Source: Candidatus Reidiella endopervernicosa (GTDB taxonomy: Bacteria; Pseudomonadota; Gammaproteobacteria; GCF-013343005). Taken from it: a DNA stretch of 64,000 nucleotides. The notes under the pieces were generated by a model, which did no database searches, was not told the origin of the DNA, and was given only the letters and a program-made list of their open reading frames with translations. Shown here in pieces: positions 10,785 to 19,080 of the stretch. Made by a program: the position numbers and the translations under genes. Each line of letters opens with the position of its first letter. Positions within the stretch are counted from its first letter, which is position 1. Location of the stretch: positions 1,116,001-1,180,000 of the forward strand of contig NZ_CP054491.1 of assembly GCF_013343005.1 (NCBI RefSeq). Reading direction: 5' to 3'.

Positions 10785-10868
10785 CTACGGCTGTAGCAGG
10801 AAGCGCAGCATGAAGTCGAGAATGCCGAACGATGCCAACACTGTCGCGAGCACCAGATTTCTCACCAT
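10785..10868 (-). CDS. Very small membrane protein (27 aa)
   Basis: The ATG at 10866-10868 overlaps the stop of the preceding gene (ATGGTGA), which suggests translational coupling. The peptide MVRNLVLATVLASFGILDFM continues to a hydrophobic C-terminus and is a single predicted membrane helix. No family recognised. Its reality is supported only by the coupling and by its position as third gene of the DUF302 operon. Confidence 0.45.
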   Translation of the reverse strand: MVRNLVLATVLASFGILDFMLRFLLQP

Positions 10869-11077
10869 ACCCCCGCTTTGCGGGTGCTGAGAACCAGCAT
10901 GATGCCGGCCAGCGCAGCGATCAGGCTCGCCTTGATGCTCAGCTGATAACCGACACCTAGTATGAACTGCGCATCCTTGTCCATATGGTTGGCAGCCCAA
11001 TAGAGCATAAAGTGGAGCGTCGCCAGCAGTGTGGCGACGCCGTAGTAGATATTGGTGAGGGTCCGTGCTGTGGTCAT
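10862..11077 (-). CDS. Small two-helix membrane protein, unknown function
   Basis: The 71-residue product starts at 11077, where its ATG overlaps the stop of the DUF302 gene (ATGA). It has two hydrophobic segments, about residues 8-28 (NIYYGVATLLATLHFMLYWA) and 46-64 (LSIKASLIAALAGIMLVLS), separated by a short polar loop. No catalytic or metal-binding motif is visible. The gene sits between the DUF302 gene and a 27-residue ORF, all overlapping by a few bases, so the three are likely made together, perhaps as parts of one envelope complex. That role is inference; I do not recognise the family. Confidence 0.7.
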   Translation of the reverse strand: MTTARTLTNIYYGVATLLATLHFMLYWAANHMDKDAQFILGVGYQLSIKASLIAALAGIMLVLSTRKAGVW

Positions 11078-11550
11078 TCGAGTCCCGCCCGCGCAATCTC
11101 ATTAAGCATATTGAATACGGCCTCTTCAACCTCGGGCTGGTTGCCGAGCAGGTTTGGACGGCGGAAGGCGATATTGACGGTCTCGGGTTTGTCGGCCTCA
11201 ACATAGATCGAAACGGTAAAGGGGCAGACGGTGATGTTGGCTGGATGGGCGCGGGTCATGCGGTGCGACATCATGGTGCTGCAGAATTCGAGTGACTCGG
11301 CGATCTGGTAGACCTGATCGGTGAAGCCGAGATCGGCGCCGGTACGCTGCATCATGGCGCTGACGTGGAGGGTGCCGCTGACTATCATGCCGCGATCGGT
11401 GATCGCCATCGCGATGTTCTCTTTAACGTAGTCGAACTCCTCCTCGACCTGGTAGTGAATCACCCGATCATCGATCTCACCACCGGCGTGCAGCAGCGGT
11501 GCGGCGGCGAGGGTCAATAACATCAATACCGTTCTTGTCACAGAGATCAT
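11074..11550 (-). CDS. Exported DUF302-domain protein
   Basis: The 158-residue protein has an N-terminal signal peptide (VLMLLTLAAAPLLHAGG) and a mature part with the DUF302 pattern: a region predicting response to a partner (FDYVKENIAMAITDRGM), a middle segment naming the ligand fold (ESLEFCSTMMSHRMTRAHPA) and PFTVSIYV. DUF302 proteins are small periplasmic alpha/beta proteins that are frequent in sulfur oxidisers; their biochemical role is not settled. It is first in a tight three-gene operon, with two small membrane proteins following by overlapping stop/start codons. The gene is divergent from rubrerythrin, sharing about 160 bp of upstream DNA. Confidence 0.8.
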   Translation of the reverse strand: MISVTRTVLMLLTLAAAPLLHAGGEIDDRVIHYQVEEEFDYVKENIAMAITDRGMIVSGTLHVSAMMQRTGADLGFTDQVYQIAESLEFCSTMMSHRMTRAHPANITVCPFTVSIYVEADKPETVNIAFRRPNLLGNQPEVEEAVFNMLNEIARAGLE

Positions 11551-11708
11551 GCAGTGCTCCTTGGTTGTCTGGGTCGGCCGGGGTGTTCACCCGTAGCTGG
11601 AGATGTGCCTATGATACGCATCATGGAGAGTGATTTCCCGGCTCCATCTGACAGCACGCCGGGCAGTCGGTTCTCAGAATGGATTTCATCAATAGTGGGG
11701 TGTTGAGC

Positions 11709-12287
11709 ATGGCGAAGAGTATCAAGGGGACGCAGACCGAGAAGAATCTACTGAAGTCGTTTGCCGGTGAGTCACAGGCGCGAAATCGTTATAACTTCTT
11801 CGCTGGAGCGGCGCGCAAGGAGGGATTGATTCAGATTGCTGAAATCTTCGAAGAGACGGCGGCGCAGGAGAAGGAGCACGCAAAGCGTTTCTTCAAGTTT
11901 CTTGAAGGGGGCGATCTCGAGATCACCGAGACCTTTCCAGCAGGTAAGATCGGTTCCACGCTGGAGAATCTGCGTGCGGCAGCGGCGGGCGAGGAACACG
12001 AGTGGACCGAGATGTATCCCGGCTTTGCCAAGGTGGCGCGTGAAGAGGGATTCGAGGCGGTAGCGATGGCCTTTGAGGCGATCTCAATTGCGGAGAAGCA
12101 GCACGGTAAGCGCTACAAGGATCTGGCCGATAATCTCGAAGCGGGACGGGTCTTCAAACGCGAGGGCAAGATTGTCTGGCGCTGTCGAAACTGTGGCTAT
12201 CTGCATGAGGCCGAGGAGGCCCCCAGCGTCTGCCCCGCCTGCCTCCACCCTCAATCCTATTTCGAAATTCTGGGTGAAAATTGGTAA
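11709..12287 (+). CDS. Rubrerythrin
   Basis: The 192-residue protein has the ferritin-like di-iron domain with the expected glutamates (SFAGESQARNRYNFF, EETAAQEKEHAKRFF, AFEAISIAEKQHGKRY) and a C-terminal rubredoxin-like iron site, CRNCGYLHE...CPACLHP. Rubrerythrins reduce peroxide in the cytoplasm of anaerobes and microaerophiles. I chose the MAKSIKG start at 11709 because family members begin there; a frame-consistent ATG ten codons upstream adds an atypical tail. The gene stands alone, divergent from the DUF302 operon and 190 bp before the sulfur-globule-like gene. Confidence 0.95.
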   Translation: MAKSIKGTQTEKNLLKSFAGESQARNRYNFFAGAARKEGLIQIAEIFEETAAQEKEHAKRFFKFLEGGDLEITETFPAGKIGSTLENLRAAAAGEEHEWTEMYPGFAKVAREEGFEAVAMAFEAISIAEKQHGKRYKDLADNLEAGRVFKREGKIVWRCRNCGYLHEAEEAPSVCPACLHPQSYFEILGENW

Positions 12288-12370
12288 GCCAATGCGTAGT
12301 GACGAGCGTGGTTGTATGACGATGGTCACAATTCTGGAAGTGGTCTAAGTAATATTAGCGTTGTCTACTA

Positions 12371-12398
12371 TTGACGTTGCCCAGATTTTTATTACATT
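12371..12398 (+). promoter_or_regulatory. Probable sigma-70 promoter for the sulfur-globule-like gene
   Basis: TTGACG (12371-12376) and TACATT (12393-12398) are spaced by 16 bp. The gene start is 80 bp further on, and a small hairpin GTCCC-AAAAAA-GGGAC lies in the predicted leader at about 12407-12422. No competing match is seen closer to the gene. Confidence 0.45.
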
Positions 12399-12478
12399 TA
12401 GATTTGAGTCCCAAAAAAGGGACAAACCAATACGTTTAGCTATCGAATCGAAATGATAAAAAACAGGGAGGAACGACC

Positions 12479-12781
12479 ATGAAGAAACTGATTAAAGTCG
12501 CGGCAGCTGCCGCAATCGTGGGGGCAATGGCACTACCTATGCAGTCAGCCAACGCCTTCTGGGGACCCTTCGACACCTGGGATGCACCGTGGAATAACGG
12601 TGGTGGTCCATGGGGCGGCGGTCCATGGGGAGGTGGGCCTGGTTATTATGGCGGCGGCCCGTGGGGTGGATATCCCGGCTATGGCTATGGTGGCCCGTGG
12701 GGTGGCGGGTATCCCGGCGGGTACGGTTACCCTCGCTATGCCGTTCCTGTCGCACCGCCTGCACCGGCACCCAGTAACTAA
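12479..12781 (+). CDS. Sulfur globule-like structural protein (Gly/Tyr/Pro/Trp-rich, exported)
   Basis: The 100-residue product starts after a strong GGGAGG site. A signal peptide (KVAAAAAIVGAMALPMQSANA) precedes a low-complexity mature chain made of GGGPWGGGP and GYPGYGYGGPWGGG type repeats, ending PAPAPSN. Composition, size and export signal match the sulfur globule envelope proteins of purple sulfur bacteria and related thiotrophs, which coat periplasmic elemental-sulfur inclusions. The exact subtype cannot be told, and low-complexity exported proteins can be misassigned by composition alone. It has its own promoter and terminator, consistent with a single abundant transcript. Confidence 0.75.
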   Translation: MKKLIKVAAAAAIVGAMALPMQSANAFWGPFDTWDAPWNNGGGPWGGGPWGGGPGYYGGGPWGGYPGYGYGGPWGGGYPGGYGYPRYAVPVAPPAPAPSN

Positions 12782-12802
12782 CATAGCGTCATCGGCACTA
12801 AG

Positions 12803-12832
12803 AAAAAGGGCTGCATCTGCAGCCCTTTTTTC
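12803..12832 (+). terminator. Rho-independent terminator after the globule-like gene
   Basis: The stem GGGCTGCA / TGCAGCCC closes a 2-nt loop and is flanked by AAAAA upstream and TTTTTT downstream, so it could serve both this gene and the convergent Sel1-repeat gene. Confidence 0.9.
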
Positions 12833-12854
12833 TGGGTGATGCAGTGAGCTGGAG

Positions 12855-13292
12855 CTACATGTCGAAGCCGGCCAGCTTGTAGTAGGCCTTCGCCTTATCC
12901 TCATCCTGCGGCACGCCGTTACCCTCCTGGTACATCATGCCTAGCGTGGTGAGTGAGCCGACCAGCCCCTGATCGGCCGCCTTCTGGAACCACTCGATCG
13001 CCTTGGCGCTATCCTTTTCAGCGCACTCGCCCTCCATATACATGAAGCCGAGGCCATGCTGAGCCATCGCATGGCCCTTCTCGGCGGCGGCGCTCATCCA
13101 CTTGTAGGCCTCTTGCGCGTTGGGAGCGCCGAGCAGGCCGTTCTGCTGCATTACCGCGACGCGATACTGCGCCTCGGTGTTGCCACCCTCAGCCAGCGGT
13201 GAGAGGAGCTGCATGGCACTGGCAAAGTGCTTGCCTTCAAAGGCGGCGATACCGCTGCTCAGCTCAACCTGTTCGTTATCACTACTACTCAT
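12855..13292 (-). CDS. Sel1-like repeat protein
   Basis: The 145-residue protein has no signal peptide. It contains about three Sel1-type TPR-like repeats: EAQYRVAVMQQNGLLG...AYKWMSAAAEKG, AQHGLGFMYMEGE...AIEWFQKAADQG and GSLTTLGMMYQEGNGVPQDE...AYYKLAG. Such solenoids mediate protein contacts; partners here are unknown. The gene converges on the sulfur-globule-like gene and shares its terminator. The start ATG at 13292 is the first in frame and precedes the acidic N-terminus. Confidence 0.85.
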   Translation of the reverse strand: MSSSDNEQVELSSGIAAFEGKHFASAMQLLSPLAEGGNTEAQYRVAVMQQNGLLGAPNAQEAYKWMSAAAEKGHAMAQHGLGFMYMEGECAEKDSAKAIEWFQKAADQGLVGSLTTLGMMYQEGNGVPQDEDKAKAYYKLAGFDM

Positions 13293-13440
13293 CGTTCTAC
13301 TCCTGATTAACCGTCACGTTGCTGACGAGACGCTGAAATTTGAGGCGCATCACAGCGCCGATCTGGAACATATCCTAGCTTTAACCAACTAATATGATCA
13401 AGAAAGCGTGGTGGAAGTGGGGTTGGCTTGAGGAGCGGCT

Positions 13441-15133
13441 CTAGGCAGCCAGCTGCTGGATGATGCTATTGAGGCCTGCCTCAGAGCTGTTGAGTCGTTC
13501 GAGTGCGTCATCAAGCTGGCTCTGCTCGAGACCGAGTGCGGTGAGCAGCGATTGTGGCAGGGTGTCGCGTACGCCGTCACCGAACCCCTGGGCACCGAGA
13601 AGTTGATCGGCGATGAAGACCAGGTTGGCGTAGGGTGCATATTCACCACAGTAGGCCGAGTTGTGATGCTCGCGCACAGTGGTGTTGATCTCCTCGGGCA
13701 TCCGCCAGCTGCGCATCAGCCAGTTACCCATGATGGTGTGATCGACCCCCAGGGCGCGCTTCTCAATCAGCGTGACCGGCAGCTCTGGATTGGCCTCGAC
13801 CAGCTAATCGAGAATGGTGAACTCCTTGCGGAACAGGTGGCCGGTGAGCAGAAAACCGAAGTTGTGTAGCAGACCGGCAAGGTAGGCGAGACCCGGTTTA
13901 ACTCCCATCTGTTTAGGCAGCAGTGATGCGAGCGATTGGCTGAGGGCGGCCGAGTAGACCGCGTGGTGCCAGAAGGCGTTGAGTCCCAGTGGTCCCTGGG
14001 CAGGGTTGTGGAAGGCGCGCCCGGCAGCAAGACCAAGGGCGATGTTAAGGGTGTTTTCGAACCCCAGTACCCGTGCGATGGCGTCGTGTATCGATTCGAT
14101 CTTGCCACGGTAGTTAAACATCGCAGAGCCAGCGTAGCGGACTATCTGCGCCGCCAGCGAGGGGTCCGATTCAACGATCTCACTGAGGTGGGTCACGGTG
14201 GCGTGGGGATCGTTGCGCAGGCGCAGCAGTTGCATCGCTGCATCGGGCATGGTCGGTAGGTGTTTGACCGCCCGTATCTGGCGGCGGATCTCCTCGATTG
14301 GCAGCAATCCCCTCGGGGAGTCGCTATTTTGCGAAAGTTTGTTTTGGGCATCCAAGCCCAAGCAAACAGCAAAAACTTAACGCGACCGTTTATGCCTACG
14401 GCGCCCCGACGTCCTGCGTTCGTTGCGTAATCACCTCTTCGCGGCTCTACACAACTCCCTCAGTGACTCTACGCCGACATAAGCCGCTGCTGCATCTTCT
14501 TCGTCGTCCGCTCGCGCTCTCAACTACGAATATGCAGACGGCGTCGACTATCGCGGACTAACCGCCTTCGCTTCGCTATCCATGGCGGTCAGCGTCGGTC
14601 AGGGTGCCGGCTATTTTCTCCGGAATCACCAGCTCTCTGGTCACGCCACGGCTGATCGGTTTTCCCAACATCGAGATATCACCGTGCCAGCTGCCGGTAT
14701 GCAGCAGGTAGACGTCGCTGTTGCTGAGTCGCAGTAGTGATTCGTTATTGCCGGAGATGACGTAGATCTCATCACACGACTCAAAGCGGTTATCGACAAT
14801 AGCGTCGATGGCGTAGGCGGCAGCAATGGGAGGAATGGCACCCTCTGCACAGTCAGAGAGCAGTGCCATAATGGTTTCGCGTTTGGCCGGTTCCAGTTCC
14901 GGTCGCCCCATCTCGCTCCGCAGGGCATTGATATCGACCTGACGAGAGGCGGGCAGTACCGCCATCAGCAGGCCGTGACTATCTTCGAAAATAGCAGCGC
15001 GAGCCAATCGCTCAAGACCGATGCCGGTGTGGCTGGCGATCTGTTCGAGGCTGCCGGTACGAGGATGCACAATGGCGGCGTAGCCGATGTTCAGCAGCTG
15101 GAGATAGTTGGCGATTTTCTCCGGTAGTTTCAT
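13441..15133 (-). pseudogene. YbaK/aminoacyl-tRNA-deacylase-like domain fused to HDOD domain, broken twice
   Basis: Starting at 15133 the frame encodes a YbaK-like domain (MKLPEKIANYLQLLNIGYAA, LARAAIFEDSHGLLMAVLPA, GSWHGDISML). It enters the element at 14313-14594. Beyond it the frame continues as an HDOD domain (IRAVKHLPTMPDAAMQLLRL, ARVLGFENTLNIALGLAAG, YLAGLLHNFGF). An in-frame TAG at 13804-13806 interrupts the HDOD part, after which the same frame runs on for 121 codons (EANPELPVTLIEKRA, ...TTVREHHNS...) to 13441. YbaK-HDOD fusions occur in gammaproteobacterial signalling proteins. Frame across the insertion is restored if 283 bp (14312-14594) are removed, one base more than the aligned element. 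Two independent lesions make loss of function likely. Confidence 0.85.
14313..14594 (+). mobile_element. Hairpin-ended short element, copy 2
   Basis: The copy starts TCGGGGAGTCGC and ends GGTCAGCG, antisense to the YbaK-HDOD gene it interrupts. The left subterminal hairpin is the clearest of the set: GTTTG-TTTTGGGC-ATCCAA-GCCCAA-GCAAAC. The right hairpin has stem ACCGCC/GGCGGT. No target duplication is seen. Internal differences from copy 1 are single-base changes and one-base indels. Confidence 0.9.
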
Positions 15134-15285
15134 CTTTGGTACACCTAACTCTTCATCTTCACGCCTAAAGCCTATGTCAGTTAGACGATTTTGGCTGTGC
15201 GGCAGTTCACAGCTTGATAAAGCTATGTGCGGCGGATGGGCGTTGCATCTTGTCGGTTGAAACGTAACACTGAACCGATATCTGA

Positions 15286-15978
<693 letters not shown>

Positions 15979-15992
15979 GAAGAGGGCGCACG

Positions 15993-17423
15993 ATGGGGCA
16001 GGAGATTGTAGAGAGTCAATTTGAGAAGCGCGATTTTCATCGCTTCGAAAAGTTGCTGCGAGAGGAGACCAATCTTCTTCGTGGCTGGTTCGAAGAGTGG
16101 CGCTTTTCAACCGACATCAATGTTGGCGGTTTCGAGTTGGAAGCGTGTCTGGTCGACAGCAGTGGGCGACCACTACCCAACAACGATCGTTTCATGGAGC
16201 GCCTTGATGAGACCCTGGTGATGCCGGAGCTGGCGCGCTTCAATGTAGAACTCAACACGGAGCCACACCGTCTCAGTCACGACGCCCTGGCATTGATGCA
16301 CAAGGAGCTGCAGACCCAGTGGGAGCACTACTCCGATGTGGCCGAGGGGCTAGACAGCGAGCTGGTGATGACCGGCATTCTGCCAAGTATCCGTGACAGC
16401 GACCTGTCACTGCAGAATATGTCTGACCTGCGTCGCTACCATGCGCTTAACCAGCAGGTGCTACGCATGCGTAATGGCGAGCCGCTGCGACTCGATATCA
16501 GCGGTCGTGAACATCTAGAGGTGGTGCATCAGGATGTGATGCTCGAGTCGGCGGCCACCTCGTTCCAGATCCATATGCAGGTGCCTGAGGATCTGGCCGT
16601 GCGTTACTACAACGCCGCAATCATCGCCTCAGCACCGATGGTCGCCGCGAGCGCGAACTCCCCCTATCTGTTTGGGCGCGACCTTTGGGATGAGACCCGC
16701 ATACCGCTGTTTGAACAGGCGGTCGATGTGGGTGGGTTTGCCGGTGCGGCTCACGGCCCAATGCGCCGGGTCGGATTTGGTATGGGCTATGCGCGCAAAT
16801 CTCTGTTTGAGTGTTTTGAGGAGAATGTCGAACACTTCCCGATCATGCTACCGATCGACTATCAGAGTGAGCCGGAGGAGCTGCGGCATATGCGCCTGCA
16901 TAACGGCACCATCTGGCGATGGAACCGTCCGCTGATCGGCTTCATCGATGGTAAACCCCATCTGCGCATCGAACACCGAGTCGTGCCGAGTGGCCCAACC
17001 GTGGTCGACTCAATCGCCAACGCCGCACTCTTCTTCGGTCTGATTACAGAGCTGGTGGAGGCGGAACAGGCACCAGAGAGTCAGATCGAATTTGCCACTG
17101 CGAGAGATAATTTCTATGAGGCGTCACGCCTAGGTCTGCACGCCCATGTGAACTGGATCGACGGCAAGCGGGTCGGCATCCATGCGCTGTTGCGCGATCA
17201 GCTTGTGCCGCTCGCCTGGAAGGGGCTGGAGCGGCTCGGTCTCGATCAGTACGATATCGACACCTACATGGAGATCATCGAGGCGCGTATGCGTAGCGGC
17301 CAAAACGGTGCCGTCTGGCAGCGTGAGTATGTCGCCAAAAACGGCCGAGACATGCAGGCGCTGACCCTCGCCTATCTGGAACATCAAAAAAGCGGTGAGC
17401 CGGTCCACGACTGGTCGCTGTAA
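15993..17423 (+). CDS. Carboxylate-amine ligase, glutamate-cysteine-ligase-like (GCS2 superfamily)
   Basis: The 476-residue cytoplasmic protein carries the GCS2 features: TDINVGGFELEACLVD (substrate/ATP-binding Glu), FNVELNTEPH and LRIEHRVVPSGPTVVDSIAN. Members ligate an amine to the gamma-carboxylate of glutamate or similar acids using ATP. Whether the product is gamma-glutamylcysteine or another gamma-glutamyl amide cannot be told. An AGAGGG site lies 8 bp before the ATG. It is followed 23 bp later by an M14 zinc hydrolase, so the pair may build and hydrolyse, or modify, the same amide; that functional link is inference. Confidence 0.85.
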   Translation: MGQEIVESQFEKRDFHRFEKLLREETNLLRGWFEEWRFSTDINVGGFELEACLVDSSGRPLPNNDRFMERLDETLVMPELARFNVELNTEPHRLSHDALALMHKELQTQWEHYSDVAEGLDSELVMTGILPSIRDSDLSLQNMSDLRRYHALNQQVLRMRNGEPLRLDISGREHLEVVHQDVMLESAATSFQIHMQVPEDLAVRYYNAAIIASAPMVAASANSPYLFGRDLWDETRIPLFEQAVDVGGFAGAAHGPMRRVGFGMGYARKSLFECFEENVEHFPIMLPIDYQSEPEELRHMRLHNGTIWRWNRPLIGFIDGKPHLRIEHRVVPSGPTVVDSIANAALFFGLITELVEAEQAPESQIEFATARDNFYEASRLGLHAHVNWIDGKRVGIHALLRDQLVPLAWKGLERLGLDQYDIDTYMEIIEARMRSGQNGAVWQREYVAKNGRDMQALTLAYLEHQKSGEPVHDWSL

Positions 17424-17446
17424 CGTTAGTAGAGAATAGACTGAAG

Positions 17447-18457
17447 ATGCTGCAGCAACTCGACACACTGCCCGACGGAATTCTCGACGTCGCGGCGACC
17501 GAACTCCACACCCTGCTATCCGAGCCGACCATCATCCATCTGCAGGGCGAGCGTAAAGAGCCACTCTTCGTCTCGGTGCTGCTGCATGGCAATGAGACCA
17601 CCGGGCTGGAGGCGATACAGCACCTGCTGCGCGACTACCAGGGGCGTAACCTGCCGCGAAGTCTCTCGATCTTCTTCGGCAACATCGAAGCGGCGCGCCA
17701 CGGTATGCGCCGCCTCGATGGTCAGCCCGACTACAACCGCGTCTGGCCCGGCGGAGATGAGCCGCCCTCAGCCGAGAGCGAGATTGTTGCCGAGGTGGTG
17801 GAGATCATGCGTGCACGCAACCTCTTCGCCAGCGTCGATGTGCACAACAACACCGGACTTAACCCGCACTACGCCTGTATCAACAAGCTCGAGAATAAGT
17901 TTATGCACATGGCGACTCTGTTCGGTCGCACCGTGGTCTACTTCATTCGCCCCACCGGGGTGCAGTCGATGGCCTTCGCCGATATCTGCCCCTCGGTAAC
18001 GCTGGAATGCGGCCGTGTCGGTCAGCGCCGCGGTGAGCAGCACGCCGCCGAGTATCTCGATGCACTGCTACACCTCTCGGAGTTCCCCGACCACCCCGTC
18101 GCCGAACGCGACATCGATCTCTTCCACACCGTCGCCACCGTCAAGGTGCCCGACTCGGTCCACTTCGGTTTTGGCTGTGATGATGCCGAGCTCTGCTTCG
18201 TCCCCGACCTCGACCATCTCAACTTTCGTGAACTCCCCGCCGGTACTGAGATCGCCAAACTGCCGCTCGACGGTCACCAGATCCCGCTTGCGGTGGAGGA
18301 TGAGGAGGGGCGCTGTGTCGAGGCTGATTTTTTCAGTGTCGAGGGCAGGCTACTGAAAACACGCAACCCGGTAATGCCAGCGATGTTAACGTTGGATACG
18401 AAGATTATTCGGCAGGATTGTTTGTGTTATTTGATGGAGCGGTTGCCGGTTGGATAG
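17447..18457 (+). CDS. M14-family zinc carboxypeptidase-like protein (succinylglutamate desuccinylase/aspartoacylase type)
   Basis: The 336-residue protein contains the zinc motif HGNETTGLEA (His and Glu ligands, about residues 46-55), the Asn-Arg region NIEAARHGMRR, and the third ligand in SVDVHNNTGLNP. This arrangement is that of AstE/AspA-like M14 enzymes that hydrolyse N-acyl amino acids or remove amino acids from amides. No signal peptide is visible, so it acts in the cytoplasm. It is the last gene of the murU-ligase-hydrolase group. The substrate is unknown. Confidence 0.85.
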   Translation: MLQQLDTLPDGILDVAATELHTLLSEPTIIHLQGERKEPLFVSVLLHGNETTGLEAIQHLLRDYQGRNLPRSLSIFFGNIEAARHGMRRLDGQPDYNRVWPGGDEPPSAESEIVAEVVEIMRARNLFASVDVHNNTGLNPHYACINKLENKFMHMATLFGRTVVYFIRPTGVQSMAFADICPSVTLECGRVGQRRGEQHAAEYLDALLHLSEFPDHPVAERDIDLFHTVATVKVPDSVHFGFGCDDAELCFVPDLDHLNFRELPAGTEIAKLPLDGHQIPLAVEDEEGRCVEADFFSVEGRLLKTRNPVMPAMLTLDTKIIRQDCLCYLMERLPVG

Positions 18458-18832
18458 GGTGAGCGCGTTACGGTTTTTAGTGTTATTACACCGGTAGTCC
18501 TTGCTACCCCTTTTGATTGTGTCGCTTACGCGACGTTATTTAGATGCGGGTTCGCGCACCCGCGCGGCGTGGTGCTTTTGATTCGGCAAAAGTACCCAAA
18601 ACCATCACCCCGCCACATCACCCTTCGGGTGCTCTCCGCTTCTCACGATTTCAGGCGTGAGCAGAAACTCGCTACGCTCAGACAGCTGCTCACTCAACCC
18701 TGAAATCGCTCCGATGCTCGGTGATGTAGAGGGGGAAAGGTCAAAACCGTGTTCTGTGATTGATAACGTTCAGGGTTAGCCGACAAAAAGCGTCAGTTTT
18801 TTGGTCGGATAGCCCTGATGGTTATATGGCTT
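18458..18832. other. Intergenic stretch with structured repeat, no gene seen
   Basis: No convincing reading frame on either strand. The stretch holds a short hairpin GCGGGT-TCGCGC-ACCCGC near 18547 and the longer palindrome listed separately. It separates the murU operon from the AT-richer mobile-element region. Confidence 0.6.
18646..18708. repeat. 63-bp imperfect palindrome
   Basis: The outer arms CGATTTCAGG and CCTGAAATCG are perfect complements, and an inner pair GTGAGCAG / CTGCTCAC adds a second stem, leaving a loop of about 20 bases. It could form a cruciform or RNA hairpin; it has no T-tract, so it is not a standard terminator. Confidence 0.75.
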
Positions 18833-19080
18833 TTATATTCCATCGATCTCTTTGATGACCTCAACACTGACGAGCTTGTCATTACTATCAAAATACCACC
18901 TGGCAAATACGTGGGTGGGAAAAATGACGACAGTTGAAGGATGGCTTCCTAGCTTGAAAACGAAGTAGTAAGGCCCGTTCTTTGGCTTTGCACTTGGAGA
19001 ACGGTACCAACCTGCCGGTTGCCAGCCAGCATGTGTTTGTTCGGCTGGGCCGTGCCCTTGATATTGGTTTTCCCCGATTT
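18833..19080 (-). pseudogene. C-terminal fragment of an unrecognised protein, cut by IS3 copy A
   Basis: Read from the IS end, the minus strand gives KIGENQYQGHGPAEQTHAGW...NGPYYFVFKLGSHPSTVVIF...VSVEVIKEIDGI and then a stop at 18833. About 82 codons are open with no start, so this is the tail of a longer gene whose 5' part is missing beyond the insertion sequence. Base composition is more AT-rich than the flanking operons. I do not recognise the family. Confidence 0.55.

Noticed and set aside
12537-12904. Long minus-strand frames opposite the globule-like gene
   Set aside because: They arise from the repetitive GGT/GGC codons of the plus-strand gene and have low-complexity His/Arg translations.
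13804-13806. Programmed amber read-through or pyrrolysine in the HDOD gene
   Set aside because: The gene is also split by a mobile element; a simple nonsense mutation is the sparing explanation, and no pylTS-like genes are seen.
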